DNA of 64,000 nt from Cellvibrio sp. KY-YJ-3 (GTDB taxonomy: Bacteria; Pseudomonadota; Gammaproteobacteria; Pseudomonadales; Cellvibrionaceae): contig NZ_CP031727.1 of NCBI RefSeq assembly GCF_008806955.1, positions 4,044,001 through 4,108,000 on the forward strand, read 5' to 3'. Made by a program: the position numbers and the translations under genes. Under the pieces are notes generated by a model. That model made no database searches. It worked only from the letters and a program-made list of their open reading frames with translations, and was not told where the DNA came from. Numbering within the stretch: the first letter of the stretch is position 1; each line of letters opens with the position of its first letter. Shown here one piece after another: positions 26,891 to 37,454 of the stretch.

Positions 26891-29800
26891 ATGTTTACTA
26901 AAAATGCTTTGCACTTGGCCATAACCACTACCAAAGTCTCGCTAACCAAATATCTGTTGCCGCTTGGCAGCACATTATTATTGTTAAGCCCCTCTGCATT
27001 AAGCCAAACCGGCAATCCAAATACCGCCAGTGAAATTGAAGAGTTGGTGGTAGTGGGTTCGCGCATTCGCCAAACCAATTTAAAAACAATATCACCAACC
27101 CAAATGATTACCCGCGAAAGTGCTGCCACCGCAGGGTTAAATTCCACGGTTGATTTATTGCAATCCAATGCCCTCACCGGTGGTGCATCACAAATCAATA
27201 ATGCCTACGGTGGTTATGTCACCAATGGCGGCCCGGGTGCCAATACCATTTCCCTGCGCGGCTTGGGTGCAAGCCGCACACTGGTACTGATTAACGGCAG
27301 GCGTGTCGCTCCCTCCGGCACCCAAGGTGCAGTCGGCACGGCGGACTTAAATGTTTTACCCACCGCCATGATCGAACGTGTCGAAGTATTGCGCGATGGT
27401 GCCTCATCTATTTACGGTTCAGATGCAGTAAGCGGGGTTATTAACGTCATCACCAGAGAAGAGGTGGAAGGCTGGGCCATTGAAGGAGATTTTAATTACC
27501 CCACCGAAGGGGACGGTGAACAAATTCGTTTATCACTTTCCGGTGGCATGAACGAGGAACGTTTTTCACTTTCCGGTTCTTTTGATTATTACGAACGTAA
27601 ACCACTCACCCTGGGTGACAGAAAGTGGACGCGCTGCAATCAGGATAAGCTGCGCGATCCGCAAACCGGAGAATCGGCAGATTTTATTGACCCTAATACG
27701 GGCAAATCAAAATGCTACCCCATCACCACTACGGGTTCGAATGGTGTAACCATTAATACCATTGGCACCCAGGGCGTCACAGCAGATAACTGGGATACTC
27801 TTGGCTTGAATGGCCCGGTCGTGGGCGGGCCCGGTTCATCCGGAACTACCTTTACCCGCTTTCGCCCTAACGCTTCAGTGACAACCGGCGTGATTGGCTA
27901 CGAGGGAGTCGGCGGTGGCACTAATGACTTGAATGTGCGCGACACATTTGAACAACGCATGCTGAATGAAGATTTAATTTCCCCGGCAAAAACCTATACC
28001 GGTTTTTTACAAAGTAAATACGATTTGCAAACACTGGGGGACGCGCAATTATATGCCGAGCTGCTAGCGTCGCGGCGCGAGTCCAACCAAACCAGTTATC
28101 GTCAACTGTCCATGGATTACCGGCGCGGCAGCCCATTAATTCCCACTGAACTTGCCTACGGCGATTTTGCGGCCGACCAGGGAACCAGCGATGGAGAGCG
28201 GGTTGGTGTGCGCGCGTTTGTGGGTTTCGGCAACGACAGCAGCGTACAGGATATCGATTTTTACAAACCCACAATTGGTATACGCGGCGACCTGACATTT
28301 TTACCTGACTGGCGCTACGACATTTATGCCAGCTATGCCAAGTCGGATGCCAGCTATGAAAGGGATTCTTTCCTGATTGATAAACTCACCTACGCCAGCG
28401 ACGCGATTAGTGCGCCCGCCGGTGTAGATCCAACACTGATTCGCGACGGTCTCACCTGTGAAATTAATATCACCAATCCCGATGAAAAATGCATTCCCTA
28501 CCCGCATCTAACCGCTGCTGTGGTCGGGGGCGAATTACCACAAGACTTTAAAGATTATATTTTTCGCAATACCCAAGGCTCTACCGAATATGAAGAGTCC
28601 ATTTTCAGCGCAATTATCGATGGCCCGCTATTTAATGTTCCCGCAGGTTCAGTGCAAGGCGTGTTTGGTATTGAACATCGCCGCATGGAAATTAATGATC
28701 AACCCGATGCAAACAGCATCGCTGGAAACCTTTTTAATTTGAGTAGTGCAACCCCCACAATTGGCGATGACAATGTCAACGAAATCTATACCGAAATTCA
28801 AATTCCGATTTTACTCGGGGCGAGATTTGCAGAAGAATTAACCCTTAACGGATCAATTCGTTATACCGATTATGATTCCTACGGCTCAGACGACACTTAC
28901 AAAGTTGGTTTTATTTATTCACCCACGGATTGGATTTCACTGCGTGCATCGCGCGGTACTTCATTTCGCGCACCGGCGCTATTTGAACAATTTCAAGGCC
29001 CAACCAGCGGCTTTCGCTCTGCATCGCTTGACCCTTGTAACGAATACGGAGCAGACGGAATCAACCCAAATCGCGCGGCAAACTGCGCACTGGAATTGCC
29101 AGGGCAACCTGAGTTTCTGGCCACCAATGGCGTTGAAGTGTTTAGTTTGGGCGGCGCTGACGCAGGTTTATTTGCAGAGACATCCGACAACACCACCTAC
29201 GGTATTATTTTCACCCCCACCCTTGGCGACAGCACGGATTTGAGCATCAGCATCGATTATTTTGATATTCAAATTAATAACGGCGTACAAAAAGCCGGGG
29301 AAGATGAAATTTTGGATCGCTGCTACGATTCCGCAGATTTTGCAGCCGACAAAGGTCTGTGCCGATTAGTGCGCCGCGACCCAATCACCAAACAATTAAC
29401 AGTGAATGATACTTACACGAATCTCGCTACAGAAATTGTGCGTGGGTTGGACATCAATACCACACTTTCACAGGAGCTGGGGGCGGGCACAGTGTCGCTC
29501 AATTTAAGTTTGACACGATATTACGAACAGTCGTCCAAACTTTTCAGCGACGACCCGCTGGAAGAATTTAACGGCAGTTTGGAAAGCCCGGAGTTTGGCG
29601 GTTCAGGTGAAATAGGTTACGCAATCGACAGCTGGAAATTTACCTATGGCGTGGATTGGATTAGCAGCATGGATGGTTACGCGGAAGCTGATGAAGACCC
29701 CGCCGAAAGTTTTTCTGACTACAGGGTGCCAAGCTATCTTGAACACCGACTTTCCGCTCGCTACCAGGCAGACAATTGGAAAACCACAGTGGGTGTGCGC

Positions 29801-29929
29801 AACCTGACTAACGAAACACCACCAGAAATTTCTGCAGGCTACTACAACCGCGTTGGCAACTCACCGCTGTATAGTGGCTATGACTATGTTGGCAGAGAAG
29901 TATTTATCAGCTTTCAGGTTCAGTACTAA
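26891..29929 (+). CDS. TonB-dependent outer-membrane receptor
   Basis: 1012 residues from the ATG, with AGGAG five bases upstream. A signal peptide (about 1-40, ending in SALSQ) is followed by a TonB-box/plug region (EELVVVGSRIRQ; SLRGLGASRTLVLINGRRV; RDGASSIYGSDAVSGVINVITR), then a beta-barrel that ends in an aromatic residue (VFISFQVQY). TASR/SFRAPALFEQF-like receptor motifs lie near residue 695. The size and the VGSRI...TISPTQMI start resemble the large receptors used by Cellvibrio, Xanthomonas and Caulobacter relatives for carbohydrates or peptides. Substrate is unknown; no carbohydrate-active gene is adjacent. Confidence 0.92.
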   Translation: MFTKNALHLAITTTKVSLTKYLLPLGSTLLLLSPSALSQTGNPNTASEIEELVVVGSRIRQTNLKTISPTQMITRESAATAGLNSTVDLLQSNALTGGASQINNAYGGYVTNGGPGANTISLRGLGASRTLVLINGRRVAPSGTQGAVGTADLNVLPTAMIERVEVLRDGASSIYGSDAVSGVINVITREEVEGWAIEGDFNYPTEGDGEQIRLSLSGGMNEERFSLSGSFDYYERKPLTLGDRKWTRCNQDKLRDPQTGESADFIDPNTGKSKCYPITTTGSNGVTINTIGTQGVTADNWDTLGLNGPVVGGPGSSGTTFTRFRPNASVTTGVIGYEGVGGGTNDLNVRDTFEQRMLNEDLISPAKTYTGFLQSKYDLQTLGDAQLYAELLASRRESNQTSYRQLSMDYRRGSPLIPTELAYGDFAADQGTSDGERVGVRAFVGFGNDSSVQDIDFYKPTIGIRGDLTFLPDWRYDIYASYAKSDASYERDSFLIDKLTYASDAISAPAGVDPTLIRDGLTCEINITNPDEKCIPYPHLTAAVVGGELPQDFKDYIFRNTQGSTEYEESIFSAIIDGPLFNVPAGSVQGVFGIEHRRMEINDQPDANSIAGNLFNLSSATPTIGDDNVNEIYTEIQIPILLGARFAEELTLNGSIRYTDYDSYGSDDTYKVGFIYSPTDWISLRASRGTSFRAPALFEQFQGPTSGFRSASLDPCNEYGADGINPNRAANCALELPGQPEFLATNGVEVFSLGGADAGLFAETSDNTTYGIIFTPTLGDSTDLSISIDYFDIQINNGVQKAGEDEILDRCYDSADFAADKGLCRLVRRDPITKQLTVNDTYTNLATEIVRGLDINTTLSQELGAGTVSLNLSLTRYYEQSSKLFSDDPLEEFNGSLESPEFGGSGEIGYAIDSWKFTYGVDWISSMDGYAEADEDPAESFSDYRVPSYLEHRLSARYQADNWKTTVGVRNLTNETPPEISAGYYNRVGNSPLYSGYDYVGREVFISFQVQY

Positions 29930-29985
29930 TTAACAATATCTGGCGCTAGCAAAGGAATGCACTGCCAGGCTAAACACTCTTGCAA

Positions 29986-30543
29986 TCAGATTCCGCGAAA
30001 GAGATACGGAAACAACTCCTGCTTTTCTTCCGCTGTTAATTTTTCCACCCGCGCTTTATTTATTTCTGGCACCGCTTCCACATCAGGAAAAAACTGCAGC
30101 GCCTTTTCCAAACTGGCTTCACGAATAATATGCAGGATTGGATAGGGCGCGCGATTGGTTAGGTTCTCGGCGTCGTCCGGTTCAGCGCCAGCAAAACAAT
30201 AATCCGGGTGAAAGGTGGCCAACTGATAAACACCTGTCCAGCGATTGCGTTTAAGCAGCTGATCGGCCCAATTTAAAAATTGGTTGTAATCAAAAAAGTC
30301 CTGCAAGTGTTGCGGAATAATTAGCAGTGTTGTTTCTATTTCACTGGCAGGGGTTGCATCGAGCAATTCCAGTTCGCGCTGTAAATCCTGCAATAGCAGT
30401 TCATCGTCAGTGGCATTACTCACCACCATCCGCACGCGGTTTTCTCCTGTGGGTTTTGCGGCGAAGGGGCAAAGGTTTAAACCAATCACCACTGCATTTA
30501 GCCAGCGTGCCACAGCCACACGGGCAGCGGTATTTTGCTCCAT
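29986..30543 (-). CDS. DUF1415 family protein
   Basis: 185 residues matching the DUF1415 family: RWLNAVVIGLNLCPFA near the N terminus with its conserved Cys-Pro, ETTLLIIPQ, GVYQLATFHPDYCFAG and NRAPYPILHIIREAS. The protein is soluble and cytoplasmic with no known reaction. It is immediately downstream of the YehS homologue (three bases), so the two form an operon. Conserved Cys and His residues could bind metal, but this is a guess from the sequence only. Confidence 0.85.
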   Translation of the reverse strand: MEQNTAARVAVARWLNAVVIGLNLCPFAAKPTGENRVRMVVSNATDDELLLQDLQRELELLDATPASEIETTLLIIPQHLQDFFDYNQFLNWADQLLKRNRWTGVYQLATFHPDYCFAGAEPDDAENLTNRAPYPILHIIREASLEKALQFFPDVEAVPEINKARVEKLTAEEKQELFPYLFRGI

Positions 30544-30546
30544 AAC

Positions 30547-31029
30547 TTAGGCCCCTGCCTGGCGCTGTTGCAGCAACAATCCCAACCCTTCAATAAAATC
30601 CAGCACCAACTCATCGTCGCAGGCTTTGAAATGCACATGACCTGGTTTGCGGAATAAGGCCGCAAGATCCGATTTAGTCAACTCAATGGTTGCCAACTTT
30701 AGTGCATCGCGCACTTGCTGTTCATGCAAGTTGTAGGCGATACGCAATTTTTTTAGCACATCGTTGTTAGAGATTTTGGCGTGTTTCTCAATCACCTCTT
30801 GTTCAGCGTCGTTTTTTTTGCCGCGTTGTTGTTCAATCAGGTTATTGAGGAAAATCAGCAACACATAATCCGGCATGGGTTCAAAGCCGGGCTGATAATC
30901 GGTTTTCAATAGGTTGGCGATTTCTTTATCGTTCAGGTCGATCGCAGACAGCGCAAATAACTGTTGGATTTGTAAGTTGCCCAGCGTAAGTGACTGGGTA
31001 ATTTTGCGAAAAATATCGTTGGTTCTCAT
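30547..31029 (-). CDS. yehS: YehS-like DUF1456 protein
   Basis: 160 residues from ATG 31029 (MRTNDIFRKITQSL); an extension of 11 codons upstream is not conserved. DUF1456 proteins have two similar helical repeats, visible here as NDIFRKITQSLTLGNLQIQQLF with IANLLKT in the first half and NNDVLKKLRIAYNLHEQQVRDAL with LAALFRK in the second. Function is unknown. Operon with the DUF1415 gene; divergent from the acetyltransferase gene 73 bases away. Confidence 0.87.
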   Translation of the reverse strand: MRTNDIFRKITQSLTLGNLQIQQLFALSAIDLNDKEIANLLKTDYQPGFEPMPDYVLLIFLNNLIEQQRGKKNDAEQEVIEKHAKISNNDVLKKLRIAYNLHEQQVRDALKLATIELTKSDLAALFRKPGHVHFKACDDELVLDFIEGLGLLLQQRQAGA

Positions 31030-31102
31030 GGGGCTTGCTCTATGATTACAGCTGGATTTCACGCCATTCTACCGCAAATACCCCTTACCAGAGAGTCAAA
31101 CT

Positions 31103-31648
31103 ATGAACCCGTTTGTTGAGGTCGACCCCTTCGCACCAGAATTGGTAGCCGCGCGCAAACGCGCCAAACAACTCTGTCAGCAATTGAACGCCCTGCGCGC
31201 CGACCAAACCAAAGCGCGCAAACCGCTGTATCAAGAATTGTTCGGTCAGGTGTCGCGCGCCTATATTGAGCCCAGTTTTTTTTGCGATTATGGCAGCAAC
31301 ATTTTTTTGGGTGACGGCTTTTATGCCAACCATAACTGCGTGATTTTGGATGTAGCCGAAGTGCGCATTGGCAACAATGTAATGTTCGGCCCCAATGTAC
31401 AAATCTACGCCACAACTCACCCACTCGACCCGCAGGAGCGTGCGACTGGAAAAGAGTTTTGCGCAGCCGTCACCATCGGCGATGACTGTTGGATTGGCGG
31501 TGGGGCGATTATTTTGGCAGGTGTGACTATTGGCAAAGGTTCGGTAATCGGTGCTGGCAGCCTGGTGAATAAAGATATTCCCGAAGGTGTAGTAACCGCA
31601 GGCAACCCTTGCAAGGTGATTAAAACGGTAACTGCCAATCAGCCCTAG
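31103..31648 (+). CDS. Maltose/galactoside O-acetyltransferase-like left-handed beta-helix enzyme
   Basis: 181 residues, typical of the Maa/LacA group. The N-terminal helical cap (PELVAARKRAKQLCQQLN) precedes hexapeptide repeats forming a left-handed beta-helix (FLGDGFYANHNCVILDVAEVRIGNNVMFGPNVQIYATTHPLD, then GDDCWIGGGAIILAGVTIGKGSVIGAGSLV). The catalytic histidine is in the ATTHPLD loop. The reaction is transfer of acetyl from acetyl-CoA to a sugar hydroxyl. The gene's end overlaps the end of the convergent, broken diguanylate cyclase gene by four bases. Confidence 0.87.
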   Translation: MNPFVEVDPFAPELVAARKRAKQLCQQLNALRADQTKARKPLYQELFGQVSRAYIEPSFFCDYGSNIFLGDGFYANHNCVILDVAEVRIGNNVMFGPNVQIYATTHPLDPQERATGKEFCAAVTIGDDCWIGGGAIILAGVTIGKGSVIGAGSLVNKDIPEGVVTAGNPCKVIKTVTANQP

Positions 31649-32981
31649 CTGGAGTGGGGCGATTGTTGTCGGTAATGTTGTTTTTTAGCGGAATACATAC
31701 GTTCATCAGCCAGCATCAACAAATTTTTAAGTGAATCTTTGTCGGTACTGGCAAACCCCATACTGAAGCTGATGGGAAGTGTTTCGCCTGCAATGTTCAT
31801 GTGCAAATCACCACACTGTGCCTTCAGTCGCTCGGCAAAACCTTCACATACAGATTCAGTTGCCTGCTCCAGCAGCAAATAAAATTCGTCGCCGCCCACC
31901 CGCGCCACTGTGTCGTTTGCTCGCGCTGCTTTTTTAAGGGCGCGCGCTACTTCAACCAGCATTTGATCACCGTATTGGTGACCATAATGATCATTTACAT
32001 ATTTCAGCCCATTCACATCCACCACAAACACGCCGAAGTGGGCGGATTGATCTGTGGTCGGAAAGGCGGCAATTTTGTCGTTGTAACGGGCATTAAACAG
32101 ATGACGATTAGGCAGCCCAGTAACTGAATCCAAATGGGCCAGTTGATGCAGCTGGGCATTGAGGCGGTGCTGGCGCAGCGCCGAGGAGAGCATGCTACAC
32201 AACACCATAAGCGCCTCCTCTGCCAGTTTGCTGCGGTCACTGCGTGCGGTGATTAAAAACCCCTGATAATCCACCCCCTCACCACCAATCGCAAACAGGT
32301 GCGGCTAACAATCACCTCGTCACCGGCTAGCAGGCGCAATAAGGCTGGCTGACGCTGGTGAGGGTCCACACCCGCCTGCACCAACTTTTCCGCATTAACT
32401 ACAACCAGCAGCAGGCCATCCACTTGAAACGGTTGGGACAGGGAACTACTGGCCGTGAGTATCGGCCGGATAAAAATCAGCGTTCGCGGCTTCTCCGGCA
32501 AACTGGGCGAAATAAACAATCGCGGGCGTGGATCACTGATGGATTCAGGCGATGAAACGACCTGCGCCATGTAGGGCTCGTAGGCCGAAATATCCTCTGT
32601 GAGCGCCCAGGTGGGGATAACCTGTATAGGGAAAAACTCTTTATCGATCAGCATTACCGTTTCAGCTGCCGGATTAGTGCCAAGATAAGCTTCGATTTTT
32701 TGCACGGAAATGGGCGACAAAATGGGCATGGAGAGCGAGCGAATAACCGAGCCATCGCTGGCGATGCGATCCAGATCCCCCATTAACTGCAGCATGGCCT
32801 GCGTCAACTGAAACGAAAAACGCTCGGTTTCATGCACCAACTCGCGCTGGTAGCTGGCAACTTGCCGCTCATAGTCGGCGAGCAATTGATAAATACACAA
32901 AATTATTAGCGGCACTGCAATGACAGCCCACACCAGCAGTAAGACTGTGCGACGAAAACTCGGAACGGCCTGCTGGGTCAA
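31645..32981 (-). pseudogene. Diguanylate cyclase with periplasmic sensor, broken by a -1 frameshift
   Basis: Two - strand frames make up one protein. The 5' frame (32981-32253) has a membrane helix (about residues 10-32) and an extracytoplasmic sensor region up to DEVIVS. The 3' frame carries the GGDEF domain with the intact RVGGDEFYLLLE site and the LDSVTGLPNRHLFN start. They join at about 32303-32306: reading one extra C there changes AGC CGC ACC to AGC CCG CAC and gives a smooth IVSPHLFAIGGEGVDYQGFL. So one base appears to be lost. It would make cyclic di-GMP from GTP. A second membrane helix before GGDEF is not obvious. It lies 10 bases after the solute-binding pseudogene. Confidence 0.8.
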
Positions 32982-32991
32982 GATCGGCTCC

Positions 32992-33725
32992 TCAGGGGTT
33001 AGCAGTAGCTGGCGTCACCATGCGCTGGGCATTGCGAATATGACGCTCGGCCAACTGCTGCATATATTTTGCGGCGGCCTGTCCATCCAGTGCGCCTTCG
33101 CGGTGACGTAAAAAGCCTTTGCCCATCGCATCCCAAATGAAGGTCATCTCTTTATCTGCCGGCAGGGGTTTGGTTTCCGCCATGAGTTCAATGGTTTTTT
33201 TAAGGTAGCCACGTGCATTTTTCTGCGCGTGCTCAAATGCCGCCTGTTCAACGGGAATTGCGCCCATCGCCAGCCAGAAATGCTTTTGCACTGCGGTGCT
33301 TTGCAGGTAATTGGCGAGTTTAAGCAACTGCGCGCGTTTACTGCCCGTCAGGCTTTGGTTGGGGAAGGACAATACATGGGAGCTGAAGGTGGGTACCATT
33401 TTGCGCCCATCGGCGGTAGGAATAGCACTGACGCCCAGATCTTCCCCCAGAGCGGCATGAAACTCCTTGCCAATCCAGTCACCATTGATGGTGTAAGCCA
33501 CTGCCCCGCTTTTAAACAGATCGACCGCACACTGGTAACTGCACCCTGGATAGGACAATTCACGTTGGCGTAGCGTTTTATAAAAATCGAGAACTCTTCC
33601 AGAATTGCGCCGAAAGAATCTTTGGCATAGGTGTAGATAATCGATAGGCCATCATTGGCCCGTGAAGGTTGCACACAGCAGAGCAGCGCTATAGCCACGA
33701 AAGCGCGAATTTTTATCGGTATCAA
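32992..33725 (-). pseudogene. Remnant of a MalE-type solute-binding protein gene with internal deletion
   Basis: The 5' end encodes a signal peptide (possible TTG start at 33725; hydrophobic core; PSRA cleavage) and the first mature residues, GLSIIYTYAKDSFGAILEEF. Coherent protein then resumes in another frame with VLDFYKTLRQRELSYPGC and LFKSGAVAYTINGDWIGKEF, which in MalE-like proteins comes well after residue 150, and continues to the normal C terminus (stop near 32992). The join is near 33590-33605. I infer a deletion of a few hundred bases plus a frame change. Together with the adjacent sensor cyclase it may once have formed a ligand-sensing pair. No permease or ATPase genes are beside it. 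Confidence 0.75.
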
Positions 33726-34041
33726 CCGCCATTCCCCGTTTTTAAATTGCCGATGACAGCAAGAATAGACCAACCTTGCAGGATTTGATGGGCGCACGAT
33801 CCATCCCAATAACCAGCCATTCGCAGCCAAGTGTATGTTTTTGCTTGCCCAATGGCGCCAATTTTTTTAAGGTGTCCCACCCCGGGCTTACCTGAACCAG
33901 CGTATACCCTCTTTGATCGACAGCGCTACACCCTGAAAGCATCACCATAATAAACGCGCGATTTTCCTGGCGATCCCGCAAATCCCTACGCCAATAACGG
34001 CATGCTTCATCGCCGATAAGTACCACGAGGAGTCTGTTTTT
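33726..34041. other. Region between the solute-binding pseudogene and oadG; no confident gene
   Basis: About 316 bases. On the - strand a frame ending near 33742 contains MVMLSGCSAVDQRGYTLVQV, which looks like a short lipoprotein start followed by about 55 residues, but it has no clear start codon or ribosome site and no family I recognise. It could be a further decayed piece of the neighbouring locus. At the right end an AGGAG (34028-34032) serves oadG. Confidence 0.35.
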
Positions 34042-34296
34042 ATGCAAATGACACTGTTTGAGCAAGCGCTCGACTTACTGATTTTTGGCATGGGCACGGT
34101 CTTTGTGTTCCTCGCCCTATTGGTTGTCGCGGTCAATATGATGTCGCGTTTTATCGATACCTACTTCCCGGAGGCGGTGGTAGAAGAAGCGCCGGCACCT
34201 AAACGCAAAACGACTTCCGACGCGATTGACCCCACTACCCTCGCCGTTATTCAGGCAGCCATTCGTCAACATCGCGACAAACAATCGCGCGGCTGA
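34042..34296 (+). CDS. oadG: Oxaloacetate decarboxylase gamma chain, OadG
   Basis: 84 residues, the normal size. One membrane helix (about residues 9-32: [22 protein letters not shown]) is followed by MMSRFI and a Pro/Lys-rich cytoplasmic tail with [19 protein letters not shown]. OadG holds the alpha and beta chains together and aids metal-dependent carboxyl transfer. The ATG has AGGAG nine bases upstream; a second ATG two codons on is possible. It is the first gene of oadGAB, and its stop is 16 bases before oadA. Confidence 0.92.
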   Translation: MQMTLFEQALDLLIFGMGTVFVFLALLVVAVNMMSRFIDTYFPEAVVEEAPAPKRKTTSDAIDPTTLAVIQAAIRQHRDKQSRG

Positions 34297-34312
34297 TTCA
34301 GGAGTTTTTACC

Positions 34313-36106
34313 ATGATGAACAACAATAACCCTCTGGGAATTACCGATGTAGTGCTGCGCGACGCGCACCAGTCATTGTTTGCCACCCGCCTGCGTTTGG
34401 ATGACATGCTGCCGATTGCCGAAAAGCTGGACAGGGTAGGCTTTTGGTCGCTCGAATCCTGGGGCGGCGCCACCTTTGATGCCTGCATTCGTTATTTGGG
34501 TGAAGACCCTTGGGATCGCATTCGCGAACTCAAAAAAGCCATGCCCAAAACCCCGCAGCAAATGTTGCTGCGCGGCCAGAACCTGCTGGGCTATCGCCAC
34601 TATGCCGACGATGTTGTTGAGAGTTTTGTGGAGCGCGCAGCGGTCAGCGGTGTCGATGTATTCCGCGTATTTGATGCGATGAACGATATGCGCAATATCG
34701 AAATTGCCATGAAAGCGGTAAAACGCCACGGCAAACATGCGCAGGGCACACTCTCTTACACCCTGAGCCCGGTACACAATCTGGATGGCTGGGTTGCCCA
34801 AGCCAAACAAATCGAAGACATGGGCGCCGACTCGATTTGTATCAAAGACATGGCCGGCCTGCTCAAACCCTACGACGGTTTTAAACTGGTCAAACGCCTC
34901 AAAGCCGAGTGCGACATTCCCATTCATATGCAGTGCCATGCCACCACCGGCTTGGCGCACGCGACTATTTTGAAGTGCGTGGAAGCGGGCATCGACAATG
35001 TGGATACCGCTATTTCCTCCATGTCCATGACCTACGGCCACAGCCCAACTGAAACTCTGGTCGCCACCCTTGAGGGCACCAATCGCGACACCGGATTGGA
35101 TTTGGTACTGCTGGAAGAAATCGCCACCTACTTCCGTGAAATTCGCAAAAAATACGCGAAGTTTGAAGGCTCATTAAAAGGTGTGGATGCGCGCATCCTC
35201 ATCGCCCAGGTTCCCGGTGGCATGTTGACCAATATGGAAAGCCAACTGCGCGAGCAAGGCGCCATCGACCGTTTTGATGAAGTGCTGGGCGAGATCCCGC
35301 GCGTGCGTGAAGATTTGGGCTTTATCCCGCTTGTAACCCCCACCTCGCAAATCGTTGGCACCCAAGCGGTGTTGAATGTGCTGAGCGGCGAACGCTATAA
35401 AAATATCTCCAAAGAAACTGCCGGTGTATTGCGCGGTGAATATGGCGCAACGCCCGCACCCATGAACGCCGAACTGCAGGCAAAAGTATTGCAAGACGGC
35501 GAACTGCCCATTACCTGCCGCCCGGCGGATAACCTCGCACCGGAACTGGCGCAACTGACATCGGCGCTGGAAAAAGAAGCGGCACTGCGCAATATCACCC
35601 TGAGAACCGGTGAAAACGCACTGGATGATGTACTCACCTACGCGCTCTTTCCACAGATCGGCCTGCGCTTTTTGGAGCATCGCAACAACCCAACCGCATT
35701 TGAGCCGGCACCTACTGGTAAAGAGTCATCGCTAGTGACCAATGACGCGGGTGAAGAAATTTATACCGTGGAAGTGGAAGGCAAAAAATATACGGTAAGC
35801 GTCAATAACGGGGGCGACCTGACCGGTATCAAGCCCCTGCACACGGGAACCAGTACCTCGGCCAGCAAACCGGCCGCCGATGTACAAGCGCGCCCAGTCA
35901 ATGCACCTCTGGCAGGCAATATCATCAAAATTGCGGTTAATGTTGGCGATGAAGTGCAGGAAGGCGATCTATTACTGCTGCTGGAAGCCATGAAAATGGA
36001 AACCCAGATCAGTGCGCCCTGCAGCGGTACTGTCACCAGTATCGATGTCAAAACCGGCGATTCTGTCGTGGTTGGCAAAACCCTGCTTGCGATTGCGGGG
36101 GAATAA
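34313..36106 (+). CDS. oadA: Oxaloacetate decarboxylase alpha chain, OadA (biotin protein)
   Basis: 597 residues from ATG 34313, with AGGAG eight bases upstream (a second ATG follows directly). The carboxyltransferase domain occupies about residues 1-290 ([17 protein letters not shown], metal and substrate sites in [12 protein letters not shown] and [12 protein letters not shown]), followed by the conserved PYC/OAD helical domain, a linker rich in Thr, Ser, Ala and Pro, and a biotinyl domain ending the protein with the biotinylated lysine in LLEAMKMET. It moves CO2 from oxaloacetate to biotin, making pyruvate; OadB then decarboxylates the biotin and exports Na+. Cytoplasmic, membrane-bound via OadG. 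Confidence 0.95.
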   Translation: MMNNNNPLGITDVVLRDAHQSLFATRLRLDDMLPIAEKLDRVGFWSLESWGGATFDACIRYLGEDPWDRIRELKKAMPKTPQQMLLRGQNLLGYRHYADDVVESFVERAAVSGVDVFRVFDAMNDMRNIEIAMKAVKRHGKHAQGTLSYTLSPVHNLDGWVAQAKQIEDMGADSICIKDMAGLLKPYDGFKLVKRLKAECDIPIHMQCHATTGLAHATILKCVEAGIDNVDTAISSMSMTYGHSPTETLVATLEGTNRDTGLDLVLLEEIATYFREIRKKYAKFEGSLKGVDARILIAQVPGGMLTNMESQLREQGAIDRFDEVLGEIPRVREDLGFIPLVTPTSQIVGTQAVLNVLSGERYKNISKETAGVLRGEYGATPAPMNAELQAKVLQDGELPITCRPADNLAPELAQLTSALEKEAALRNITLRTGENALDDVLTYALFPQIGLRFLEHRNNPTAFEPAPTGKESSLVTNDAGEEIYTVEVEGKKYTVSVNNGGDLTGIKPLHTGTSTSASKPAADVQARPVNAPLAGNIIKIAVNVGDEVQEGDLLLLLEAMKMETQISAPCSGTVTSIDVKTGDSVVVGKTLLAIAGE

Positions 36107-36109
36107 TTG

Positions 36110-37423
36110 ATGGATACCCTGTTACGACTCTGGCAATCCACCGGCATTTACCACATGCAGTCCGGTCAGATGATCATGATCGGCATTTGCCTGCTACTGC
36201 TGTTCCTCGCCATCCGCAAAGGTTTTGAGCCAATGCTGTTGGTGCCTATTGGTTTTGGCGGCCTGCTGGCCAACCTGCCTGCGGCGGGCCTCGCGTTTTC
36301 GGCGGTGGAACACGCACTGCACAACGGGACGCCCGAAATAGGTATCGTCCTGGCCCAACTTGCAGGCCTGAGCGCTGACACGGCGGATGCCGTAATCTAT
36401 AAAGCGCTCAGTAACGGCAGCCCGGAACTCTACCAAACAGCACTGCACACCGCGCAGGCAGCTGGCTATAACGACGGTATGCTCTACACCTTTTACAAGG
36501 TGGCGATTGCCAGCGGTATCGCGCCACTGGTAATTTTTATCGGTGTCGGCGCCATGACCGACTTTGGCCCCCTGCTCGCCAACCCCAAAACCCTGCTACT
36601 TGGAGCTGCCGCACAGTTTGGTATTTTTGCGACAGTATTGGGGGCAATTGGATTAAGTTATTTCGGCCTGGACTTCTCTATCGCCGACGCCGCAGCCATT
36701 GGCATTATTGGTGGCGCCGATGGCCCAACGGCGATCTATGTCGCCAGCAAGTTGGCCCCTGACTTACTGGGCGCCATCGCGGTCGCGGCCTACAGTTACA
36801 TGGCACTGGTACCGCTGATCCAACCTCCCATCATGCGCCTGCTCACCACCCAGGCTGAACGCGGCATTGTGATGCAGCAGCTGCGCACCGTGAGCAAACG
36901 CGAAAAAATCATTTTCCCGATTGTGATGCTGGCATTGGTCGGCCTGATTCTGCCGGATGCCACTCCGCTGCTCGGCGCTTTCTGTTTGGGCAACCTGATG
37001 CGTGAATCGGGCGTGGTGGATCGCCTGTCTGATACCGCGCAAAACGCGCTAATCAATATCACCACCATCTTCCTCGGCTTGGCAGTGGGTTCAAAACTGG
37101 CGGCGGATAAATTCCTCGATCCCAAAACCCTGGGCATTCTGGCACTGGGTATTGTGGCCTTTGGTATTGGCACTGCCGCCGGCGTGCTAATGGCCAAAGC
37201 CATGAACCTGTTCTGCAAACACAAAATCAATCCACTGATTGGCTCTGCCGGTGTCTCGGCAGTACCTATGGCAGCGCGTGTGTCCAACAAACTTGGCCTA
37301 CAAGCCAACCCACAGAACTACTTGTTGATGCATGCGATGGGGCCAAATGTAGCCGGGGTTATAGGCTCAGCCATTGCAGCGGGCGTGATGATTACCATTG
37401 TGTCCAACTTGCCAGCGGGTTAA
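36110..37423 (+). CDS. oadB: Oxaloacetate decarboxylase beta chain, OadB (Na+ pump)
   Basis: 437 residues of strongly hydrophobic sequence, typical of OadB/GcdB/MmdB. ATG 36110 follows the oadA stop after three bases; a TTG one codon earlier is less likely. Recognisable parts are [53 protein letters not shown] (the conserved DGPT segment that holds an essential Asp) and [21 protein letters not shown]. It decarboxylates carboxybiotin and couples this to sodium export through the inner membrane. A strong terminator follows. Confidence 0.95.
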   Translation: MDTLLRLWQSTGIYHMQSGQMIMIGICLLLLFLAIRKGFEPMLLVPIGFGGLLANLPAAGLAFSAVEHALHNGTPEIGIVLAQLAGLSADTADAVIYKALSNGSPELYQTALHTAQAAGYNDGMLYTFYKVAIASGIAPLVIFIGVGAMTDFGPLLANPKTLLLGAAAQFGIFATVLGAIGLSYFGLDFSIADAAAIGIIGGADGPTAIYVASKLAPDLLGAIAVAAYSYMALVPLIQPPIMRLLTTQAERGIVMQQLRTVSKREKIIFPIVMLALVGLILPDATPLLGAFCLGNLMRESGVVDRLSDTAQNALINITTIFLGLAVGSKLAADKFLDPKTLGILALGIVAFGIGTAAGVLMAKAMNLFCKHKINPLIGSAGVSAVPMAARVSNKLGLQANPQNYLLMHAMGPNVAGVIGSAIAAGVMITIVSNLPAG

Positions 37424-37454
37424 TCACACAATCGCAAAACAACTGCAAAAAAAC

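Noticed and set aside
33742-34065. 107-residue - strand frame with a lipobox-like LSGC
   Set aside because: There is no good start or ribosome site and no family recognised, so it was kept only as a note on the intergenic region.
33942-34136. 64-residue - strand frame containing MKHAVIGVGICGIARKIA
   Set aside because: It looks faintly like a signal peptide but stops soon after and overlaps the oadG start; not supportable as a gene.
34373-35041. 222-residue - strand frame within oadA
   Set aside because: It is the complement of the conserved carboxyltransferase domain; no independent signal.
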